From: Acestrorhynchus altus
Lineage: Eukaryota; Chordata; Actinopteri; Characiformes; Acestrorhynchidae
Direction: 5' to 3'
Length of the DNA: 64,000 nt
Assembly (NCBI GenBank): GCA_034509495.1
Contig: CM067512.1
Coordinates: 2,685,073-2,749,072 of the forward strand
The notes under the pieces were generated by a model. It had not been told where the DNA came from. It saw only the letters and a list, made by a program, of their open reading frames with translations, and searched no databases. Position 1 is the stretch's first letter. Every line of letters begins with the position of its first letter. Positions 49,221-58,815 of this stretch are shown here, one piece after another. The position numbers and the translations under genes were made by a program.

Positions 49221-49471
49221 ACGAGGCAAAGTGACGATATATAAAGAAAAATAAAAGTGAATTATTATCCAATTAGAACACTTTATTAATCTGTGTTTTT
49301 AGGGTCGTTGTCTTGGTGCATGATCCACATTATCTTGAGATTCAGCTCACAGACTGCTGGACACACTTATAAGACACGCTTAAGATAAGATACCTATAAG
49401 ACATATATAGGGATACGGGACATGCAGGACATCTTTCTGCTGAGCTGTTTGAAATGTAAACGAGGCAAAGT
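49221..49471. repeat. 240-bp duplicated segment, copy 2, with 12-bp flanks
   Basis: Same order of blocks as copy 1, with small differences: loss of tct after attaatc, and of a gcaagacag-like stretch after atacggga. The segment is bracketed by acgaggcaaagt at 49221-49232 and again at 49460-49471, a 12-bp direct repeat that looks like a target-site duplication. Copy 1 lacks it, so copy 2 appears to be the newer insertion. Confidence 0.75.
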
Positions 49472-49600
49472 CATGTGACCAGTACTATGTTTTTATGTCC
49501 AGTAAATGAGAAAAAAATTAGGTTGATTAGAGGTTTTGAATGTTGGTTTTAATTAATTTTTGATTAATATAAGTTAAAGAGAGATGGTGCCTTTAATGTT

Positions 49601-49648
<48 letters not shown>

Positions 49649-49951
49649 TGTATGTTTGAAAATGTTCCAAGGCTATTGGAGTGTGGGAAAGGATATGTGT
49701 TACATTCTGAAGCCCCTATGGACACACACTGACCCGTAACACAGCCCAGAGAGAGTGGAGTCGTGAGAGTGCTTTGGTTCTGTTCATTATAAACACACAC
49801 ACACACGCGCGCACACGCACACACGCACACACGCACACACACACACACACACTGTTTACCAAGCCAGTGTTTAACAAAGAACAAAGCATATGAGACGTGA
49901 TATAAAAGATTAGTAAAAAGTCGCCCGTACACCATTACAGCGCCCTCTCTC

Positions 49952-50000
<49 letters not shown>

Positions 50001-50334
50001 GCTCTCTCTCGTTCACTTTCGTCTGACAGGTAGTTTGTTTTTCTGCAGAATAAACAACACTAACATTTCCTGTCTGGACTTTGAGCTGAAGGACGTTCGA
50101 CGCTCAGCGAAGCAGCAAACACAAACTTTTCACCTTTAAGTGGAAAAACAAACAAATTTCTCCATTTAGAAAATAAACCCAAACAAAACATTTTCAGAAT
50201 TTAACTTCAGCTCGTGTTCATTAATCTTTCATGCACATCTTCACTCTCAGAGAACCTCAGGAACAGTGAAGCACAGCAACCTTAACAAGAGTTGAAGGGC
50301 AGCTCTACCAGTGCTTTAACATTCTCTGAACCTA
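49472..50334. other. Intron 1, microsatellite block
   Basis: (CA)n at 49603-49645, (CA)n with gcgcgc steps at 49793-49852 and (CT)n with interruptions at 49945-50010. The minus-strand 150-codon frame (49564-50016) is repeat translation. No gene. Confidence 0.6.
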
Positions 50335-50885
50335 TTCAGAGTGTGTGTGTGTGGGGACTCATTCTGAGTGGGGGGTTTGAGCTTAACTCAATTAGAGTGG
50401 GGGATTTCAGCTGCACTCATTCAGAGGGGGGCTGAGATGAACTCCATTCAGAGTTGGGGGTTAGAGCTTGACCTATTCAGAGGGGGGGGTTAGAGCTGAA
50501 CCCATTCAGAGGGGGGGGGGTTTAGAGCTGAGCTCTGTCTGAGAGGGGGGGTTAGAGCTAGAGCCGAACTCATTCTGAGTGAGGGGGTTTAGAGCTGAAC
50601 TCATTCAGAGTTGGGGGTTAGAGCTGAACTCATTCTTAGTGGGGGGGCAACCTGAACTCATTCAGAGGGGGGGTTTAGAGCGAACCTGTCCAGAGTGGGG
50701 TTAGGAGCTGAACTCATTCTCTGAGTGGGGGAGGTTAGAGGTGAGCCTATTCTGAGGGGGTTAGAGCTTAGAGCTGAACTCATTCAGAGTGGGGGGGTTT
50801 AGAGCTGAACTCATTCAGAGTCGGGTTAGAGCTGAACCTGCCCTGAGTGAGGGTTTAGAGCTGAACTCACTGGGAGTGAGCTCAG
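50335..50885. repeat. Degenerate agagctgaactcattcagag minisatellite
   Basis: About 16-18 units, 27-35 bp each, of ttagagctgaactcattcag followed by a variable G-run. The variable G-runs make the period irregular, unlike the fixed-register arrays elsewhere. Confidence 0.75.
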
Positions 50886-52910
50886 CTGTTCATTCTAAAA
50901 GACTGGTCCTGTTTAAAACGACATATTGAGAGATTCCGAGGTCAGAAAAGTGATTGAGGTCATTTCCACCTCGCGGTAATACCATCGCATAGGACGGGCC
51001 TGAATTTAATGTAAAAACTGTTAGAATCCGGTATAAAAGAGGCCTTTTTCCCTTTGTGAGAAATTCAAACAGCTGTTTTGATTTTAAAGGTTAAACATGT
51101 TTTATTCCTAAAGGCTGGAAGTTTCTGACCTTTTCTCCAAACTTCAAAATTCCTCCCGTGACATTAGGGGTAATTTGGAGACTCAGTGGCTCAGTTGAGT
51201 GGGATGTCACCGAGCTGACCTTTGTCTCCGGCTGATTTGTCCCCCTTGTTTGTTTAATGACATGGTCTGCTTCCATTTCCCTGTTGACTTCTGACCCTAC
51301 AGTGTGTGTGGAGGCCACAGGGCCACATTTTTTTCCAAAAACTGCTGTTTTCACAGTCTTCTCCACCTTTCTGCCGGCTGTTCTTTTCCTTCCACCTTCA
51401 GCGTTCCCAGTGTCGTCCCTCTGCTCCTCGATGGGGTTTAAATCTGCGCTGTTAAAAATAAAGGTCCCTAAACAGCTCTTGGCTGAGACGGGCGGTTCTA
51501 GGACAAGTCTTTAATTGGTTTACAGTGAAGAAAATGAGTCAGATCATCTTAATTCTCATCTGAATATGAAGCTTTTCTAACCCAGTGATGCTGGTAGACA
51601 TTTCTAATCTATTTACTTTGTTTTTAAATCTGTTTGAAATGTGAAATACTTAATTCTGTTGGGGAAATAATACAGATAGATGTGTTTGATTATAGGAATC
51701 AGAACTCACTGCAAGTACACATATCCAGTTAGATCATCTACAGCACTCTCGTAATGACTGGGCTACATTAATTACACGTCTGTGTATTAGACAGAGTAGC
51801 CTCACCACGATGGTTCTATGACATAACAAGACTGTACTCTGTAGATTTCGGGTTCCTCCGAACCGAACCACTTCCACACACAAATGGACCCACCTCATGC
51901 TTATTTTTTTTGAAGTAACCCATTAACAGATGACACCTGCACTGCCACAATTTTTATCTGTAATCTATTTTTTAATTGATAATCGTGTGCAAAATATATC
52001 TCAATATATCGCTATTTATGATATATTGCCCAACCCTTGTTCCAACCCCTGTGTGTCTTTCAGCTGCTTCGCTCTCAGCTCCTCCTCTACTCTACTCCCC
52101 TCTGTCCTCACTCATGTTCTCACACACACAGTGGAGGACATTGTTTATATCATATATCATTATATCATATGTGGTGTATATATCGTACATATCGCCATTC
52201 AGCTAAAACATATCACAGTCGGAGTTTATGTCCATATCGCCCAGCCGCTTGTAGAACCCCATTTTATACTGTTTGAGAAGTTCATCAGACCACACCTTGT
52301 GCAGAACTGATTGTGCTTTTTTATTTCTGATATCGAGGACGTTGTTTATAAAATAAAAGCAAAAACGGGTCGCTTTGCTGTCCGTAAGTTGGATCTAAAA
52401 AGTTCTTCTAGCCTGCAGAAGGCCGCAGTAAATATGGGGGCCAGAGGCTCTGGGCCGCAGGGGTTGTGAATGCCACTGTGAGCTGGCCGCCTGTGGAGGT
52501 GAGGCATTTTCCACCTCCGCAGCCTCCTGATCACCTCGCGCTGCTTAATTAGGTGGAGGAGACGGTGCCAGAGCCGGCACAGTGGACGCAGGCTGGATTA
52601 GGCCGGAGCATTAGGCTGGAGCAGGCCGTGTTTTTGTCCTGCGTAGATTTGATCTGCAGTGCGGTAAGCCTCAGCCCCATTATCTATTGTTCTGGGAACA
52701 CGTTTCAAAGCGAAAGGGATCAGCTCTTTCCTTTTGTTTTCCTTTTCACACCACCATTGCCCTTCAGTCTAAGCTTCCAAACACAGAGCCTCCAAAAAAA
52801 GGGTGCTTTTATTATTATTAGCCATCAAACACAGTGTTTTGTGTACAACAGGGGATTCAGACCTTAAAAGAGGGAAAACAAACCTAACCTGCCAGAAGAA
52901 TAAGGCTGCA

Positions 52911-53003
<93 letters not shown>

Positions 53004-54560
53004 GTTGAAGTAGAGCTGATTATTGTTTATTGTCATTAAGGATTAATTACCTGCTTACTTTCTCCATTAATCAACTAACAGCTCGGTTTTTAAATCTATG
53101 ATAATTGTAAGAAATTGCTGGGATTCGTTGTTCAGACACAGTATTATGCAAATGTACGCAGTATCATAACTAATCAGTTAAAACCAGTATACCACTGCAA
53201 CCCCAATGGAGTATTATCACATAGTTACAGATGTATTTTAATACCTTTATGACATTTCACACACTGATATGGGAGATATGATCATAACATATGGATTCTC
53301 ATATACATATTTATAATATATGTTCCAGAGTCACAAACAAATGCGTTTTGTGTGTGTTTTTTCCTGCAGATTCTGCCTTGAAGGCAAACTTTTAAGATGC
53401 AAATCATCTCATGCATCTCACATTTGACTCACTCTCGGGTATTTGCACCCCCACGAGCCCCCCTTACACCCCCCCACACCACCCCACCCCTAGAAATGTG
53501 AGCACTCACCCTTCCACAACAATTAGCACAATAACATCAAAGTGATACGCCCACGCCAAACCTGTCGTAAAGTGCCATTTGTTGTGAATGCTGGATACTG
53601 AATGTTCTCTACAGATCTCTCTCTCTCTCTCTCTCTCTCCCCCCCTCTCTCTCTCACTCTCTGTGTATTCGGTTCATTTTGAAATGTCACAGTATTTTCG
53701 TAGGTGTGTTTCCCTCCTCGTAGTGTTCTTTGGGAAACGCTAGGATATTGGGATGACGGGTGATCTGGATCGGAGGAAATTGGTTAAATAAGGAAAAAAG
53801 ACTTTGTGAGAAAGTGGTAGATTAACCTCGGTGACCCACCTCCATCCTCCCTGCTGTCTCCGGCTCTGGGAATAACTTCACTCCAAAATAAATTACAGCC
53901 ATCGGGGGGAAAAGAGGAAGAAAATGACCAGACTTGGGAATTGGGATCAAAGCATGAGCTAAAATAGCAAGCGGTAATTAATAACGAGCCGAACAGGTAG
54001 GAAATCAAAAGCACATTCCGTGCGCCGTATTTACGACGATAGGGAAGCTGTTCATTAGTCGGCTGCGGGTTAGATCACAGCTATAGGAAGCTGCATTTGA
54101 TGTTGGCAACAAATATGACGCTTTCTCTTCGGGGACACATCAATCAGAGGGAAATTAGTAAAAAAAAAAAATTCAGACGAGTGGACAGGCGCGTGGAGAG
54201 CCTCACGAAACCATTCCCTCCTCCTCTCTCTCTGTTTTTCATTGTCACCCAGCGCAGGTACCTGGCACTGTTACAGGCCGGCTCTAGCATTACGTATTGG
54301 ACATGGCGTGAACTTTGTGAAATGAAGGTCAAGCACAAGTAATTGTTTGTGACACGCTCAGGGCCTCACAAGAGGAGAAGTTTACAGTACAAGAAGGAAA
54401 GATCAATCAGAAATCCCAGGGAATTAACATTGCGGAATCCTGTGGCAGCTCCTCCTTTAAAGGTTCCTGGGCAGGGTCAGTGCTCTAAAGGAGAGTATCT
54501 GGGGGAAAGAGCAGGCGTTCTTTAATCTGGTTGCTTGTTTTTGTTTGTCTGTTCCAACAG
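50886..54560. other. Intron 1, 3' part, ending at the exon 2 acceptor
   Basis: Contains an atatcg-type repeat at 51960-52260, (CA)n at 52911-52950 running into (TA)n at 52951-53000, and (CT)n at about 53618-53655. 53680-54560 is non-repetitive. The intron ends with a pyrimidine-rich tract (tttgtttgtctgttccaaca) and AG at 54559-54560. The 126-codon frame at 51930-52310 has no domain. Confidence 0.5.
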
Positions 54561-54573
54561 AAGCAACCCGAAG
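54561..54573 (+). other. pcdh1: 5' UTR part of pcdh1 exon 2
   Basis: Thirteen bases (aagcaacccgaag) lie between the splice acceptor and the first ATG. The context has A at -3 of the ATG at 54574. A second in-frame ATG at 54598 has A at -3 and G at +4 and is the stronger Kozak match. Either would leave a working signal peptide. Confidence 0.7.
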
Positions 54574-55398
54574 ATGCTGTGCCGGGGCGTGGACACGATG
54601 GGGTCAGTGTGGGCAGTGGTTGTGGCTTGGACCGTGCTTCTCTTCTGTTCTTGCGGGACCTCCCTCGCTTCCATCACCTACCATCTACGTGAGGAGCAGC
54701 CACCCAACACTTTGGTTGGAAGTCTCGCAGCTGACCAGGGCTTGCCTGACAGCGGGCATCTTTACAAGCTTGAGGTGGGCGCACCCTACCTGCGGGTGGA
54801 CGGTAAGACGGGGGACATTTACACTACAGAGGTGCCGATAGACCGGGAGACGCTGAAGGATTGCCGGAACTTGTTTGAGGGGGATCCCTGCTACTTGGAG
54901 TTTGAGGTGTCCATCACGGATCTGATTAAAGGCTCCGGGGCGCGGCTCATTGAGGGCCGCATCGAAATCCAAGATGAGAACGACAACACCCCGCAGTTCC
55001 CCTCGCCCATCCTGGAATTGGCCATTCCGGAGAACACCTATGTGGGGGCACATTATTCCATCCCTGTGGCCACAGACAAGGATGCAGGAAGCAACGGGAT
55101 TGCAGATTACAAACTGAACTCGGGCTCAGATGCTATGAACCTGTTCAGCCTGCAGGTGGCGGATAATGCGGACGAAAAGGTGCCACAGCTAATCGTGTTG
55201 GGGAATCTAGACCGTGAGCAGAGGGACACCTACGACCTTAGCATCAAGGTGATCGACGGTGGGACGCCGCCGCGCTACAGCAGCGCCCTCCTCAGGATCA
55301 CCATCACTGACACCAACGACAATGTGCCCAAGTTTGAGCGCTCACACTACGAAGGAGAGCTGGCCGAGAACACACCTGTGGGTCAGTCCGTTCTGCAG
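54574..55398 (+). CDS. pcdh1: Protocadherin-1, first coding exon (residues 1-275)
   Basis: Encodes the N-terminus of a delta-1 protocadherin, a single-pass adhesion protein of cell-cell contacts that binds homophilically through its cadherin repeats. Residues about 10-32 (VWAVVVAWTVLLFCSCGTSL) form a signal peptide. EC1 spans about 34-141 and holds Cys97 and Cys106, a likely protocadherin-type disulfide, and ends in the calcium-binding DENDN at 134-138. EC2 spans about 142-254, ending DTNDN at 246-250. EC3 begins at 255 and is interrupted by the splice. Phrases such as EEQPPNTLVGSLAAD and LEVGAPYLRVDGKTGDI match vertebrate PCDH1 from memory better than PCDH7, 9 or 11. The exon closes in phase 0 at Q275 with cag then gtatgt. 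The start is the first ATG after a good acceptor. Whether this is the a or b paralogue cannot be told. Confidence 0.93.
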
Positions 55399-58300
55399 GT
55401 ATGTCCACCTCTTTCTGTGCTAAGCTGTATGGATATTAAATTTATGGGACATTATCTGCTGGGCATGCATCCAAACAGGTGCCCAGCTAGGGAAGCCTTT
55501 ACAGAGTGGTACACAGTGGTAATAAAACCAGCGCATCAACATACCATTCTGTTTGGCTTTATGGTGCAGTAAGTGGTGATGTAGTACGGTTTGATGACTT
55601 GTCCTCACTTGAAAGAGTAAAGAATTATGTCACTCTGTAAGTTTCACGGCTGATGACGGAAAGAATTTGAGCTAGAGATGCACCAAAATGAACATTTTTG
55701 ATGGATACCAAACAAAATGAAACATTCTAGGACTGCCTTTAATGAATATTTTTTTTATCGATTAATCTATTTATTATTTAATAGATGATTTTCCTCCAAA
55801 ACATCTAACCGAACATATGATGATCATATAATGATGTCATCATGTTATGGAGCACAACAGAATGTAAACAGGGGCATTTCTACAGTCAAGACTTTCAACT
55901 CCAGAACGAATCCCAGTGTCTTATTTAACAGTAAACTGATCTCAGTTATTAAACCCGATCCACTGTATTTATGGCGTTTCCCGACACAAAGAACCGAGCT
56001 TAAAATAACAACAGAAACAAAATACGTTGCCATGGTAATGTCCCATCAAGCCTAAAGGCCAGAAACCTCCAGCCAAACACTCCAACACAACCACCAAGAA
56101 CTGTTAGGTGGGTTCCAGGTTCCATTTACGCAACTGCAGTAAAGTCATGTCATAATTCACAACTACAGAGTGTTGGAGTGTAAGGGGTGAAGGCTTCGGA
56201 ATGCATGGCACTTGCATGGTAATTGTAGTTAAGGTGTAGTTGGGTGGTTGCGATTGTTGTGATTTGATCGAGTCACCAAAACATCGTTTGGTTTTACACG
56301 ATACTTTACCCTTTTCACACCGGAATTCCCTTTTCCTTCATTCAGATGCTGAATATTCAGTTCATCCCTATTGGAGCTCAAATAAATCAGCATCAGCCAC
56401 CTTCCTGATGCTCCTGCAAGGAGATTCAACTTTTACTTTTATAAGACATAAGAAATCATTTTCTTTATAAGATTTCCAACAACCCCATAAGATCACACTG
56501 CTGTAATTACGTAACATTTGAAGTGATGCTTTACAGCGTCATACCCGTCCAAGGATAGAAGACGATGGCGACCAATGCCAAAAATAATTCCCCTGCAGGA
56601 CGGAGAAGACGAGTAGCCTTAAATCAGTCTTACCTTGTAGTGACATCATTCTGATTACAGTCGTAAAGGCCAGCAGTGTAGTGTGGAATGACCTTATCTC
56701 TTCCCCCTTTCCTTACCTGTAAGGTGATGCTTCTGGGACGATTCCCTCGTCAAGATTTGTGCGTTCTAAATCTGCCAGGCCGGGAGGTGTGTGTGTTCTA
56801 GTGCGGCACCATAAGAACGAATGTCAGAGGAGTTTGACAGCTGAAGTGTTCTTCCCTCCCGGGTTTTAGGCTCAGTCAGAGCTCAGCGCAGGCCTACAGA
56901 AACAGGCGAGGCCAATCATATTTACTCTGGCCATCGATCCGCTCCTCGCGATTCCTTTAAACACTCACTTTACCAAACAGAAGTGAGGTATTGACCGGCG
57001 GGGAACGTTGCATGCTGAATTGCTGTGGAAATGCGCCCATTGCTAAGATTAGGCCAGCCGCAAGTGCTGGATGGATTCCAAGAGCAATCCGAGGCAAGTG
57101 TCCACGCATAAAATTGTTTTAAAGACCGTTAATCTGTCAGTCAACAATTAATCCATGTGGCCAAGTTGTTTTCAAAGAGCATGTCAAGAGATTTTCGGGC
57201 CCCTCCACCAGCCGCTCAAGGTCTTATAATCGTTCTTCGGAGCTGGAGCATATAAACAGTGTTGGTATTAAAATGCTTAATTTTATAATTTCAGCGGGCT
57301 AGACATGTTGATGGAGCATTTCAGTTTGTTGAGAGAAATGCTCTTCAAACACACATTAGATGAAATGAATTCCAGGCTTGTTTGGCGGATGAAACAGAGT
57401 GACTCATATAGAGCAATAATAACTTAAGCCTCATGAATAATCTTATGACTGCCTCAGATTAAGGCTGTGCTCTCTAATGCATGGACTGAAGCCACACTGG
57501 TTTTCATCCAGAGCGAGCGAAAGGGAGAGAGGGAGCGAGAGAGGGCAGTAACTGTTAACAGTGATTTTAACTCTTGACATAAATGACCATTGCAACGAAC
57601 CCGGGGTTTGAAAGATTTCATCATTCTACCCATTTCATGCTCGATAACAAAGGTGTCACCTGGCCTGGGCTTTTGGGGACTAAATATTCTTAATGAGCCC
57701 CATACCTTATAACTTAACCCCGTTCGACCCAATCCGACTGCGATCCAACCCTGAAAATGACCACCGGGGCAAAATCGAACCTACTTCCACACCCCCCTCG
57801 GTGAACGAAACCCTTTGTGAGCTCAGATCTGGGTCTCCATTGAGACGACACCCCTGCTCATGTTCTTAGAATGACATTTGTTTGAACATCCAGTTGAGCG
57901 GCAATAGTTGCGAGATGTTGTGATTGGCTGTTGTGACTTTGTACTAATTCAAAATCAATTTGCGTGATTATATAAATGAATGGCTTCTTAAAACTGAGTC
58001 AACTCATTAGAGAGAGCCGGCAGTCCTTCTGTTCCCTGCTCTACTGTGCCAGGACATTTCAGACTTGCTTAACGCTGAGAAATGCAAACTACTTAGGAGC
58101 CAAAGCAGAGCGACTAAAAGGTACTTGACATCGGTTTTGTGGGAGGCGCTTCTGATTTATTAATTAGCCTAATGCACTTTCGAAAGAGCTGTCACGTCTT
58201 TTACTGCGCCTGCAAGGTGCAGTTTTGGCAAATGCTCTAAACTGCGGGCCAGACTCGTCCGCTGCCCATGTCCTCGACCCGCTGTAATGGCCTCCACCCA

Positions 58301-58453
58301 GCAAGTGTTTTTTAATATTGTGGGGAGCTGAGCGTTCTGCCTCATTTACCTGCCCATGTCACTGATATGAGTGACGCCAATGTTGCTTTGCATTCAGGTG
58401 CTCTTGTGCAGCATGGGCAAGGCATGGCACAGTCATGTTAGTGCTGCTGTATT
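55399..58453. other. pcdh1 intron 2, no second gene
   Basis: The intron runs 55399-58815 (3,417 bp) with GT and AG ends. The first part is AT-rich unique sequence. About 56870-57480 and 58010-58430 are free of simple repeats and recognisable transposons and contain homeobox-like taatta/attaat cores, so they are candidate conserved enhancers. Frames below 95 codons have no domain. Reading through the exon 2 donor gives 58 extra codons, then a stop at 55570-55572. Confidence 0.6.
56870..57480. promoter_or_regulatory. Candidate conserved non-coding element
   Basis: About 600 bp with high complexity and no repeat, unlike most of the window. It includes caattaatccatgtggcc, gcttaattttataatttcag and gagtgactcatatag (AP-1-like). 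It lies inside the second intron of a developmentally regulated adhesion gene. The call rests on composition and position only. Confidence 0.3.
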
Positions 58454-58783
58454 TACACTGATCAGCCACAACACAACAACACCACAACAGTGACTCCTGT
58501 TAAGGACTGAAGTTGATGTGTTGAAGTAGAAAAATGGACAAGCAGACAGGTCTTATGGGGTGTTCCTGGTATGCAGTGGTCAGTGCTAGGGTATATTTCG
58601 GGGATATCTCGAGGATACTAGTCATCAGAAGTGGTGGACCTAACGACACTCTACCGAGAATAGTCATAATTGAAGGATTTCTCCTGATACACCTAAATTC
58701 TGGCATTATTTAGTCACCCATCCATGTTCATTACCTACCAAATGTATCTGCTGTATTGTTAGTCTTGGTACTAGATACCATCA
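58454..58783 (+). mobile_element. Tc1-like relic next to the exon 3 acceptor
   Basis: Begins tacactgatcagccacaac, matching the terminal repeat of a teleost Tc1-like family. It continues with gaagttgatgtgttgaagta, gaaaaatggacaagca and gtatgcagtggtcagtgct, then jumps to the transposase 3' end (gtatctgctgtattgttagt, actagatacc). It is the same internally deleted arrangement as 1989-2305. Frames are broken. The last recognisable base is 32 bp before the first base of the coding exon at 58816. Confidence 0.65.
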
Positions 58784-58815
58784 ATTCTGTTCTTATTTTT
58801 TTTTTATCGCACTAG

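Noticed and set aside
54535..54573. Earlier in-frame ATG at 54535 for pcdh1
   Set aside because: It lies in the intron, before the acceptor AG at 54559-54560, so it is not in the spliced transcript.
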